Assembly (NCBI GenBank): GCA_946894095.1
Contig: OX335644.1
Location: 9,405,595 to 9,469,594, forward strand
Direction of reading: 5' to 3'
DNA: 64,000 nt
DNA from: Incurvaria masculella
Taxonomy: Eukaryota; Arthropoda; Insecta; Lepidoptera; Incurvariidae
Shown: in pieces, positions 23,300 to 33,828 of the stretch
How positions within the stretch are numbered: position 1 is the first letter of the stretch
How the letters are laid out: each line of letters begins with the position of its first letter
Position numbers and translations under genes: made by a program
Notes under the pieces: model-generated
What the model was told of the DNA's origin: nothing
What the model saw: only the letters and a program-made list of their open reading frames with translations
Databases searched by the model: none

Positions 23300-23480
23300 A
23301 TATGTAGGCCCCTTACTAGGTAGGTGGTAAGGGTAATTCCGCCCAGGTTAGTACCATCGCATTGAACGAACTATGGACGAAGCGGCAATAAAAATCGTAC
23401 ATGTTTGCTATGAAGTTATGCTATATCTCGGTGTGACAGGCGCCTATAGTTCCTATGCACACAAGGGAACTAGGCGCTCT
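23300..23480 (+). repeat. SINE family B fragments, inverted
   Basis: 'taggtggtaagggtaattcc', 'taccatcgcattgaacga' and 'gaagcggcaat' are the reverse complement of the SINE body. Further pieces of it ('gggctaatatcatgacag') lie at 23480-23505. Confidence 0.6.
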
Positions 23481-23510
23481 CTATTGGGCTAATATCATGA
23501 CAGTAGCCGT

Positions 23511-23916
23511 CTATTTATTTTTTATGCGACCCATGAATGACAAATACCACTACAGTTATAATTTTAGCCCAATACACCACATTCCCGAAGGAATTAGTTG
23601 CCATGCCAGGACCTTCCCTTTATGAGCACAGCAACATTGAACTGGATGGAAAACACGGACAATTTTTCATTGCCGCTTCGACCATCCTTTCATCCAATGT
23701 GATGGTACCAACCGGGCCGGCTTAAACCCTACCACCTAGTAGGGGAAGGGGATCTACAGTTTTACATGGATTCCGAACCATGGAGCAGCTCGCATTCGTG
23801 ACCAAAATTCACTTATCGAACTCGGAGAGAGAAAGAAAGTGGTGCATGTCGGAATTGAACCCAGACCTCTGGTACGCTAGGCCAGTCCTCGCGCCACTAG
23901 GCTACGAGCCGCTCTA
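23511..23916 (-). repeat. SINE family B with tRNA-like head (near full length)
   Basis: Read on the minus strand, it starts 'gagcggctcgtagcctagtg' with an RNA polymerase III A box (TAGCCTAGTGG, 23894-23904) and B box (GGTTCAATTCC, 23851-23861) spaced as in a tRNA gene. It continues into the shared body and ends in an A-rich tail (T run at about 23512-23523 on the plus strand). The body is shared with 32303-32690 but the head differs. Confidence 0.8.
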
Positions 23917-24605
23917 TATCCAGTTACATATAGACCTACACGGGAGTCAATCCTTCTAAAACCCTCGCTGACGCGACGGCTGTGTGTGACGCCGTGTGAA
24001 TAACGCACCATCAAGACAGCGACTCTTGCAAGATGGCCCCCATCTAAATCACATATAAAATCACATTCGCCGTCCTGAGCGAAAATATTAAAGTCGTTCT
24101 ACGCAAAATGGGCCACCATTGTCAGAGAGCATAATCGTGTATTAAATTAATTATATACCTGTTCTTTAATCAACGTCAATGAATACTTAACGAATTTAAT
24201 AAAAGGAATCCAATGTAAAATGCCTACCAACCTGACTTCAGTGACAAATTAACCTACAACTAGTTCTGTTAGTCTGATATAGAATAAAGATAAAGATATG
24301 ATGCTGTCATTGCGAGATAATTTATTATAATTATTGCCTACAAAAATACATTGGTATTTTTATGGCCCTAGTATTTGATTATTATCCACCCGTTTGGCTG
24401 GAATATGTTGCGCTCTACAAATCACAAAGAGCGTAAGTAAAACATTAAATAATGGAATACGTGGTGTTGTGGGCATATTTTAACGTTATCCAACGACTTA
24501 ATGGCAAATAATATCCTTTGCTTGATCAAGCAAGCCCACCCTACAACTACAAGTGAGATCGAAAAGAACGGCTGAGGGCCTTTTTTCACCTACTTCACCA
24601 CATAT

Positions 24606-24793
24606 TTTTTTTTTTTCGACCTGACATGGATGGCTAATACCACACAACTACCGTTATGATATTAGCCCAATACAACTCATTCCCAAAGGAAACGAACTCG
24701 GAAAGAGAAAGACAGTGGTGCATGTCGGTATTGAACCCAGGTCTCTGGTACGCTAGGCCAGTCCCCGCGCCACTAGGCTACGAGCCGCTCAAA
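24606..24793 (-). repeat. SINE family B, internally deleted, tRNA-like head
   Basis: It has the same A box (24770-24780) and B box (24727-24737) as the previous copy and an A tail (T run at 24604-24618). The central body, with the 'cacggacaatttt' block, is missing. Confidence 0.78.
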
Positions 24794-26068
24794 ACATATT
24801 AAGGGTCTTTTTTACCAGCTCGCAATCAATACCAGTACAAGATAATCAGCACTTTCGTAACAAAGGCCCTTAAGGTATCGATTAAAATAAATCGGCACTT
24901 GGTGAAAACCAGGCTAAATATATAATATTCAAAGTGTCAACTCAATCCGAGTCATGATGAGCTTATAAATTTGCATGAAATGGTAAGTCTATGCGTATAT
25001 GTCCATGATATTTCTATGAAGGCCTTAATGTAATTAAAAAACCAAAAAAAAAGAAAAGTAACTTTTATTTATTAGGAAAAAAATCCTTTTGCCGAGAATT
25101 AGAGGGCAGTCGTATTCAGAGTAAAACCTCTCACAACTTATTACGGGATTAGCACCGGACTAACCATACGAAAACCGGTTTAGTCCGGCAATCATCGGCG
25201 CAGTAAAGTTTTTTGGGCAGGTTGGGGATAATTTTAAAATTATTTTTCCTTAACTTTCGTTTGAAGAAGAAATACAATGCCTCAGGTTAATCTTTAGGAT
25301 AGTGCCTTCAAACCGTAAAGAGCCTCTCTGTGATGGAGCCGATTTATTAAAATAGAACCATTATATTCGCGATTTTCCTACTACAATCCAACTAGTTTGA
25401 TTTGATGACGCATCACAATCTTTGATTGCTAGACTACATTATCCTTATTATTAAGATGTTCCTTATTGATGTCAAGAAACGCTCCATTGAGCAATACTTT
25501 TACCATTCCACGGCCACGTGGCACATGTGTGTCGGGCTTGGTGGATTTTTTTTTGTTTTGGTACGGTAAGATAAATAAAAAATATCTAGTAAAGAAATAA
25601 ACAATAAAGCTAACGTTGCGAATAGAATCAATTTCATACAGCAAAAAAATTTATGGGAAGCATGCTCCGTTCGCGGACTCTCTTCCACTTCACCAATGGT
25701 GGCGCGGTCTGACTTTTCTGCAAAACAGCGAGTAGGCAAGTTGGTTTAAATTTTTAACGGCTTGTTCTTTGTTAACCTTCAACCTCTTTCTGATCGAGTT
25801 TTTGTTATGTTTATCGCAATATCTTGCGTTTGCGACCACGCCCGCAGGCACGTTATACGGTTGACAAACAAAGTTATTCTTTGATGCATTGACAAATTGT
25901 AATATCCAAAATACTGCTAAATACTAAACATCTGCATCAATAACAAATTCACACGTTTCATGTGAAAAGGGGAATTTGGACCGATCGAACTATTTATATA
26001 TTGGGAACTTTTGACAAAACTGCGCCATCTAACATCTGTTGGGGAACTAGCGAAAAGCATAATCACCG
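24794..26068. other. Intergenic DNA, no gene seen
   Basis: A fragment of TIR element F lies at about 25095-25200 ('agtcgtattcagagtaaaac' and 'accggactaaccatacg'). No gene is supported. Confidence 0.45.
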
Positions 26069-26366
26069 AAAAAACCGACCAAGTGCGAGTCGGACTCGCA
26101 CACGTAGGGTTCCGTAGCATCGTACAAGATTTAACACAAAAAATCACGTTTTTTGTATGGGGCCCCCCTTTAATTTTCAATTTTACCTATTTGTTGTTAT
26201 AGTGGCAAAATAAATACACACTCTGTGAAAATTTCAGCTGCCTCCGTCGTCCTCCCTGTGACCTCTACCTTCATCCTCCGTGCCTGTGACAGACGGACGG
26301 ACGGACGGACGGACAGCGGAGGCTTAGTAATAGGGTTCCGTTTTCACCCTCTGGGTACGGAACCCT
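26069..26366 (-). repeat. Dispersed repeat family A, copy 5
   Basis: Inverted copy from 'aaaaaaccgaccaagtgcga' to 'gggtacggaaccct', with a (GGAC)n run near 26291 and a small local insertion near 26243-26285. Confidence 0.82.
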
Positions 26367-26435
26367 AAAAATGAATGCGACACATCCGTGGGGCACGCAC
26401 AAAAAAAACCGCACTGGCGTATGAACCCGCGTAGC

Positions 26436-26620
26436 CAGTGAACATGTTTACCTTGGTGATCGGACGGAAACCGGTGTTTGTAATGCCGAATAGAAAATTT
26501 AGGTACATAAATAACGTAGCCTGGCAAGGGAGAGTTTATCAGTGTGTTCTGATCTGCAAAGGGTGTAACTTCTCCGCTGACGCTTCCAGACAATCGAGTG
26601 TTGCTAGTAAGTACATTTAA
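26436..26620 (+). CDS. FLYWCH-like zinc-finger exon or its remnant
   Basis: The open frame here reads FTLVIGRKPVFVMPNRKFRY, later RVYQCVLICKGC. That order (aromatic, then RGxPxL-like, then a basic-aromatic pair, then aromatic-x-C and a second C about six residues on) fits the first half of a FLYWCH zinc finger such as those in mod(mdg4) exons. The usual Trp is Tyr here, and I do not see the terminal HxH before the stop, so it may be one exon of a larger gene or a relic. A frameshifted relative is at 47640-47800, at a similar distance upstream of the second AGXT copy, so the two were duplicated together. Function is unknown; identification is tentative. Confidence 0.35.
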
Positions 26621-27612
26621 AGTTCACCTGCTGACCGATTAAAACAACATGAGTTTTCCACTTGCATTGTCTCCTGTTTGCGTTTAAATAAGGAATATAT
26701 TTTCCATAAAACTGTAAGCTTGCCCATTTCATTAAAACTCACCAGCCAGAAATGGAAAATTGAGGACTGCTTTGACCGAACACAATGCCAGCATGAGTGT
26801 TTAAAGTTGATAATGTTAGTAATGCTAAACTGCAACAAAAATCTACTAAACGTTGAATAGTTGAACTGTGAAAGTAAGTACTCATTAAAAGTGAATAAAA
26901 TAAATACAGGTACAAAGTGTGGAGGGGCCGCCAGGGCACAATTTGGCGATTTTAGCGAGGAGGCAAATGAAGCGTCAGTCGAGCTTATTGCTTCGAATGA
27001 GCTTTGTGAGTTTCGTCGACCAAGAAGTTTTTAGTGTAATACATTTACATGTGGAAGTGCATAGGTGGAAAATTCAGTCGTTACCAATTGTTTGCCTTGG
27101 AACTCGAGGTGCCATGCCGGCAACGAGTTTTTTTGCTGAGGTTTCTTGCTTGCTACTTGCCGGCGTCGAGTGAGCGTCACATAGTTTTTAATCCTTATTA
27201 ATGGGTGGCCAGGAAGAGATTGCCCCAAGGCAATATGGTGGCCCATTAGATGAAACGAACACTTGTACAATTATATTAAGTCTACTCTAAGAATGTATGT
27301 ATAAGTTTCATCTAAAAAACAGTTTATTATTATTATTTGTTATTACTAATGATGTAAGTAAACAAGAAAAAAAGCCGTCTGCCTTAAACCTTTAAGCGAC
27401 TCGGGATCAATAAGGTGACACTCTAATTGGAGCTTTTAGTTGCTTAACGGTGTATTGCTACACATAAAACCTAAAATTCGAGTGACTTGTGATCGCCAAC
27501 AAGTTGCGGCTGCAGGAAAAATATATACAGGCAGCAGCATGTTTACATGTTCACGATGGTTCCGTATGAGCGACTCGTGATCAAAAAGCGTGACTCATGT
27601 CTGACCTTACAG
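26621..27612. other. Region upstream of the AGXT-like gene, with exon-1 echoes
   Basis: No complete gene. Blocks such as 'gtaagcttgcccatttc' and 'ctcaccagccag' recur near 47940-47996, upstream of the second copy. Between 27391 and 27600 there are three decayed echoes of exon 1 (about 27391, 27477 and 27550). A likely 3' splice site 'ccttacag' ends at 27612, so at least one upstream non-coding exon is expected. Confidence 0.5.
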
Positions 27613-27619
27613 ATTCACG

Positions 27620-30600
27620 ATGTCTTCGCACAAGTTGAGAGTGCCGCCCCCCGCCTTCGAGCGACTCGTGAGCAACAAGCCGCGCCTGCTGTGCGGACCA
27701 GGACCGGCTGATGTCTGGCCTTCCGTGAAGGAAGCGCTCACCATGCCCATCTTCACGCCTGCCTGTAACGACCTGTACAAGGAAAGCTATAAAAATTATA
27801 CCCAAAATATTTAACAGTACGTAATAACAGCTCCTGATGTTATGACTCTTGCATACATTGCTATATAATGCGAAAAAAAATAGTTCCTAAAAACCTAAAA
27901 AGGAAATTTTATTTTCGTAAGTGTTTTTTTTACATTAAATTACAAATTAAGAGGCAAATAATGAATCCACCTACAGTAATGGTTTTTTCATGTTGTTGCT
28001 GCAGAAAATGAGACTAATTCGATATCTCTTTATACATTGACGACGATCTAAGAGTAAAACATACTTAGGAATTCTTCATATTAAATATGCGACAGCGCAG
28101 TGGGTCAGGAATAGATAAGTAGTCGTTCTTTGTTGTATTTTAACATTTATCCACTGAATAGATTGCAGATTACTCCTAGGTGTTTTTCAATGAATTGTTG
28201 CAAGAATGGTTTCATTGAATGTTAATTATGATCCAGTATGGAATAACGATTATAAATTTTGGTTAAATTTATGCTTGTAGCGACGGTAAATATAATTGCT
28301 TTTCACTATCATTAAACCACTGCTTTGTTTTTCCATTATATCGGCATTCTTTTAAAATTCTTTGAGTACCGTACAAATAACGTGAATTAACGTGTCCCTT
28401 CTGTAGGTTCTCGATGACATTCGCGCCGGGCTGCAGTACGCGTTCCAGACCCGCAGCAAGCTTGTGCTGGGCATCAGCGGGTCGGGGCACAGCGGCATGG
28501 AGGCGGTCATCAACAATCTGGTGGCACCCGGAGAGACTCTGCTCATTGCCTCCAGGGGCATCTGGGATGAGCGGGCGCTCGCCATGGCGCAGAGATATGG
28601 TGCGTGTCCAAACCTGTTTCTTTCTTCCACTATGATGCTCTCGAAACATTTCAGGTCATAATTAACCTATTGAACCTGGGCTGCTTATTTCTTTACATGG
28701 GTGTTTTTTTGGGAACTGGACATATAAAGCTGTTACCACTACTACTGTAATGCTATTAGCAACACAAAACTTGGGAACTAAGTAGTCGTAAAGCCGACTA
28801 AGGGATTTGTCTTTGGTGGTTCAGATTCCACGTACAATTGTAGGCTTCTTACTTACTAGGTGGAAAGGTAATGCCGCCCAGAATGGTTCCATCGCATTTA
28901 ATCAACGACGGTCGAAGAGAAGATAGCAAAATCCGTATTTTCTATCAAGTTCATGTAGTCTTGCTATAAGGAAGGTGGAAATCTAAACCGTGGAAGACTT
29001 AGTGAAAAGAGATACACATTTTGAAAACCAAACCAATACCATTTTCCCATTACCGATCTTTGCAGGTATAAAAGCGGTAGTAATCAAATGCCCGGCGCAT
29101 ACAACGTTCGGCGTGGAGGAGCTCGAGCTGGCACTGAAGCAGCACCGACCTGCTGCGCTGTTCGTGGTGCACGGCGACTCCTCCACGGGCACTGTTCAGG
29201 ATATCTCCAAGCTCGGCCCACTATGCCACAGGTACGTACAATCAACGAAATAAATCCAGTAGCACCGTATGGTCGGGGGTCCATGCGATCCCCTCCTCCT
29301 GCTTCAGCTCCGCGCGATGCGTGAGCTTTACAGACGCTTGCTACGTTTCTCTAGTAGACGAGGCATATAGTTTAACGACAAAACAGAGAACTGAAGAAAT
29401 GGATTTCAAGGAAGATCCTGGGATAAAACCGTGTTCCCATGAGGTGTTCATGTATTTTTTACAGCTAAATCAATTACAAAAATCTCATTGACTTACAATG
29501 CTTGTTGTATGTATGTAATTCTCTACAACCAGCCATGCAGATTATGCCAAATATTTAGTAACAATAATTTCCAGATATGGAGCCCTATTGCTGGTGGATA
29601 CAGTGGTGTCGCTTGGCGGCGTGCCCTTCCTCATGGACGAGTGGGGCGTGGACGCGACCTACGCCGGCATGCAGAAGGCGCTTAGCGGTCCCGCCGGCCT
29701 GTCGCCCGTCGCTTTCAGTGCGCGCGCAGAGTAAGTGCTACAGACCTGCAATACGAAACTCTGCTGCTGGTAGATACGATACTGTTGCTGGACATCATGC
29801 CCTTCCCTACGGATGAGTGGGGCATGGACGCGACCAACGCCGGCACCGGCGGGTCCCTTGCCGGCTTGGCACCCTTCGCCTTTAGTGTGCAAACAGTTTA
29901 AGAGCTGTAGTCCTTCAACTGTTGACAGGTGTCCCTAGGTGGCGTGCCCTTTCTCACAGACAAGTGATGATTTGAAAAGCAAGCCGCTATTCCCACTTGC
30001 CACTTGCCCACTAACTTCGTGAAACGCTATGGGGACCATAGCTCAGTAGGTCTTGCTACCTTGGAATATTGCTTCGGTCCTCTTGATGGCGAGATTTGTC
30101 TGTACGATACGATCTTCTCTAAGATACATGCTACTCATTTCTAACTACAAGAACATATTTAAGTAAATTTTTCCAGCAATAAATCATGCCTGCAAAGTTC
30201 CATATTTCCTACTCTCAACCATGGAGGTGAAGAATTTATATTCACTTCCATGCTCTCAACATGTTCGAAAATTATTACAAGAAAATGCTACTTTATGCTT
30301 TCAGAAAGAAAATTCAATTTCGGCAGCACGATCCGGTGTTCTACTTCGATGTAAAGCTGCTGGCAGATCAGTGGAACTGCTACGGTAATACACGCAAGTT
30401 CGTATAACAACGTTTGATTGTTAGTGTAATAACTGTACAGTCTTCCTACACCACTAAGTAGTTAGCACAATCGATATTAGTTAGTAAAACAGATATGTAT
30501 TAGTCTCCATCTATATCACTTACTAGCTTGCAGCACTAGCAATTCTCTTTTTACGCCATTTGCAAGTTGGTACAACAACTTTCGTATCTAATAACGCCAC

Positions 30601-31584
30601 CACTCTTATTAGCTAGCACAACAGCTGTTGTTCTACCGAATACTTCTTCGTGCAAAGGCTAAAGAATAACGCTGCTTAGAGAATACGCCTATGACCTCGT
30701 ATAGTGTAAACCTATTCAAATAATAGCCGTCTGCTGGCAGGTACCACCACACACTCTCTCCGCCTATGTTGTACGCGTTGCGCGCCTGCCTCGCCGAATT
30801 GGCGCAGAAGACGCTGGCCGGCACGTGGGCGCGGCAGGCGCGCGCGACTCACCGCCTGCACCGCGGCCTGGAGGCGCTGCCCGTCGACTTCTTCGTGCCG
30901 AAGCCGGAGGAGCGGCTCGATACTGTCACCACGGTCGTGCTGCTTAGGGGATACGACCATTTGGCCGTCTGCAAATATATGCGGGAAAAGTTAGTAATTT
31001 AATGTTCCGTTCATATAGCAAACAGTATGTGATTTACAAGCCCTGGCCTACGAGATCTATGACGAGTATGACATTGTCATGGCTATATACAATTTATATT
31101 ATGAAAGAGGTCCATACATGTAACATTAGCGAACCTTTCACCTTGCATTCTTAATCGCCACATTTTTAGGAGGAATGATGAAATGGTGAAATGTTCGCTA
31201 ATGTTACATGTATGGACCACTATCATAATATAAATTGTATATAGCCATGACAATAGTCATACTCGACATTGATCTCGTAGGCCAGGGCTTTAAAGAACTT
31301 CGAGTGAGAAGTGGAGTATCGTTTTTAGCAATAAAAATCAATTTTTCTTTTATTTGTAGGCTATAGTCACGATACTACGTTAATGCAATTGTCACTACGA
31401 TAAGTGCCAAGTTAATATTTTGGTTGGCAGACACGGCATCTTGATAAACGTTGGACTGGGGCCGACGGCAGGCGCCGCGCTAAGGATCGGCGTCATGGGA
31501 GTCAACGCCTCTGAAGCCGTCGCCGACGACTTTGTGGCAGGGCTCGCGGACGCCCTCTGCAAGCTTAAGAAGTCTCACTTATGA
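27620..31584 (+). CDS. AGXT: Alanine-glyoxylate / serine-pyruvate aminotransferase (AGXT/HKT family), 7 exons
   Basis: A PLP-dependent class V aminotransferase that moves amino groups between alanine or serine and glyoxylate or pyruvate. The mosquito relative also transaminates 3-hydroxykynurenine, so substrate preference is open. Exons: 27620-27781, 28407-28599, 29066-29231, 29575-29730, 30305-30397, 30741-30989, 31431-31584. These total 1173 nt, 390 codons plus stop, matching the human length, and all phases join. Visible motifs are [12 protein letters not shown] at the N-terminus, SGSGHSGME (about residues 78-86, cofactor phosphate loop), [12 protein letters not shown] (Asp182), the PLP lysine in GMQK (Lys208), YHHT, and [13 protein letters not shown] near the end. 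The C-terminus SHL fits a type 1 peroxisomal signal. Junctions use GT/AG except intron 1, whose donor reads AAG-GAAAGC. That oddity could impair splicing or be a base error. Confidence 0.9.
28700..28930. repeat. SINE family B pieces in AGXT intron 2
   Basis: The left piece (28705-28785) is in minus orientation ('actggacatataaagctg', 'ctattagcaacacaaaac'). The right piece (28815-28930) is in plus orientation ('agattccacgta', 'cttacttactaggtggaaag', 'ttccatcgcattta'). Two insertions or a rearranged one. Confidence 0.6.
29748..29972 (+). pseudogene. Two decayed echoes of AGXT exon 4 in intron 4
   Basis: Right after exon 4, 29748-29900 repeats it at clear similarity: [28 protein letters not shown], and FAFSVQT against the parental [28 protein letters not shown] and VAFSARA. 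The segment holding the PLP lysine (MQKALSGP) is deleted. A second, shorter echo at about 29928-29972 retains only 'aggtggcgtgccctttctca'. Neither would give an active enzyme if spliced in. They look like remnants of local tandem duplication. Confidence 0.8.
31039..31290. mobile_element. 252-bp foldback in AGXT intron 6
   Basis: The arms are about 105 bp each: left 'aagccctggcctacgagatc' pairs with 'gatctcgtaggccagggctt' at the right end, and 'gtccatacatgtaacattag' pairs with 'ctaatgttacatgtatggac'. Few mismatches, so probably a young insertion. It lies wholly within the intron. Confidence 0.88.
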
Positions 31585-32302
31585 ATAGTGCACCAAGGTG
31601 GCGGCTGTAACATACAAATTGTGATGGTACAAAAACTAAGTAATGGGTGCCCTGAGCAGGAAGATGCGTTGTCGTACACAAGCTGGCGGTCGCCTTATGT
31701 TAGAGATTGGGATAGGATTTTATCTCTCATTGCATTTGCTTTGTTGTAGGAATCAACCGTGCATTTCCCGCTGGTTAGCTGGTTAAAGGTTATATGTACT
31801 GAAATGTTAAAGTGCCCATGCGGATCTACTTGTTGGCTGGCACTAGCATGACCACTGAATAGAAAAGGAAGGTGAAGTAGCATGCGGTCGTGGGGCATAC
31901 AGAAAATAAGAAAGCATTGAAAAGTGTTTTTTTATTCTGATGTATTTCTTCTAACAGTGATTTTTTTGCAGCCACTAAATATTTGAAAAACTTCAGGACA
32001 TGCTTTTAATTCAATTTACATCACGCAGCCTTGTAAGGAAAGGTGTTGCCAATTAGCGAGTTAATATCGGCGTGCTAATAGACGTCTCCGTCCGCAAAAT
32101 ATTACTGCACGTCCTGCACTCGTATGTATGTATGAATGTAACTTTGTTGAGAATACCTGCAGTATTTTTTCGGGAATACGGTATGTCGCCAAAAAGGATA
32201 ATAAAATTGGTTAATTGTCTCTCATATTGAGACAGAGGCCAAAAGAAAAGAATAATGAACATTTAGCTGCCGTCAACAAACGCCACATTTTGGGCAAGTG
32301 GG
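31585..32302. other. 3' flank of the AGXT-like gene
   Basis: The presumed 3' UTR starts here. No clear AATAAA lies close to the stop. No other gene was seen. Confidence 0.4.
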
Positions 32303-32690
32303 TTTTTTTTTTTATGTGACTGGACATGGATGGCTAATACCACAAGTTCTGTCATGGTATTAGCCCAACACACCACATGGGAGCTAGGTGCCATGCCAGG
32401 ACCTTCCTTATATTGCACGGCTACATTGAACTGGATGGAAAACACGGACAATTTTCATTGCCGCTTCGACCATCGTTCATCCAATGCGATGGTACCAACC
32501 CGGGCGGGATAAACCCTACCACCTAGTAAGTAAGGAAGGGGACCTACAGCTTAACGTGGAATCCGAACCACGGCCAGCCTCTCTCAACGGTCGAATGGTC
32601 ACCCATCCAAGACCAGACCGGACCCAGCGTTGCTTAACTTCGGAGAGCGATCGCCGAAGTGTCGCGCCACTGGGCCACTGAGGCTGACAA
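32303..32690 (-). repeat. SINE family B with tRNA-like plus 5S rRNA-like head (full length)
   Basis: On the minus strand it begins 'cagcctcagtggcccagtgg', then 'ctccgaagttaagcaacg', then 'cttggatgggtgacc'. The last two are the box A and box C regions of 5S rRNA, in order and at about the normal spacing. The shared body follows ('ccatcgcattggatgaacga', 'ttgtccgtgttttccatcca'), and the copy ends in an A tail (T run at 32307-32318). This is a polymerase III retroelement without coding capacity. Confidence 0.82.
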
Positions 32691-32929
32691 AAAATAAATG
32701 GGGTTTAACTATTCCTTCACATTATTGCGTATTTATTAGTAAAAATTCAGTTTTTCGCTTACATCGGCGTTACGCTTGGCGTAACTATTCCGAGGTTATT
32801 CTATTCGTATGTAAAATATCTCGACTAACTTCCCAGGTTACCACCTCGACCACCTCAAATGTAAGCTAAGTGGCGATCAAATGTGGCTGATGTGGTGAGA
32901 TGTGCGATGTGATGAGCGGCTCGTTGTAC

Positions 32930-33095
32930 AGGGGCGGAAATACAACTTGTTCCACGTGTCGGAATCCATGACCATTAAGCCTGCCCGGGTTGGTATCATT
33001 GCATTGGATGAAAACATGTTCGAAACCACAATGAAACAATGGCCATATTTTCATACAGTTTAATGTAGCCGTGCTCATTAAAGGTGAGGTCCCTT
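32930..33095 (+). repeat. SINE family B, partial, plus orientation
   Basis: 'cacgtgtcggaatccatgac', 'gcctgcccgggttggtatca', 'gcattggatgaaaacatg' and 'tgtagccgtgctcat' follow the SINE body in order. Confidence 0.7.
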
Positions 33096-33246
33096 ACATA
33101 ACCTAACCTAATGTAACTTCACCTAAACTGAACCTTCGGTAATGAGGTGCATTGGCCTTATATCATGTAGGTGTGGTATTAGCAATCCTTATATACTTTC
33201 TCTCTTTTTCCGTCGCTATACTAGGGTCCAACCTACATGGAGTAAA

Positions 33247-33290
33247 GACGAAATAAATCTTCATACACATGTATGAAGATTTATTTCGTC
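33247..33290. repeat. Perfect 44-bp palindrome
   Basis: 'gacgaaataaatcttcatac', four bases (acat), then the exact inverse 'gtatgaagatttatttcgtc'. The 20-bp arms have no mismatch. Confidence 0.95.
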
Positions 33291-33828
33291 AAAATTGTAT
33301 TCCATGGCTTAGCAAAGGATTGGCTTGATTAGGATGCTGTAAATGTGTATTTGTAAGGCAGTTATTGTTTAGACGCACATTAGATGAGTAATATGTAAAA
33401 GGTATGGAGTACTCGTAATATATATGTCAATGCATTAGACAGTATTGGTGGTAGACATTTTGGAAAGAATTCTTGTGGAAGACACACACAAAATTGGAGA
33501 GGATAGGAGGAACTACATTTAGGTAAGAAAACGACCGCGCCGCCTATACTCAATAAATAGAATATTGCGCGGGAAGAGGTTTTTCAGTTCTGCGGTAGGT
33601 GGGGCAGTTTTCCCTCCACTAGAACCCAACGACCAAGTGACACCTACCCAGAACGCGAGGCCATATATAGAACCCGTATTATATGCTGAACTAGAACTGG
33701 AAATAGGGACAAATATCCAGAACCTTTTCTTGTCTTTTTAGTTACAACCATATATTAATTTTTGAGCATGAATAGAAAAATACATTTCTCTTCCCTGCGG
33801 GACTAACTCAACTAACTAACTAACTCGG

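Noticed and set aside
23840..23912. tRNA gene on the minus strand
   Set aside because: A and B boxes are present, but the sequence does not fold into a complete cloverleaf and it continues into the SINE body.
32597..32655. 5S rRNA gene on the minus strand
   Set aside because: Only the internal region is 5S-like. It is joined to SINE sequence on both sides and lacks the ends of a 5S gene.
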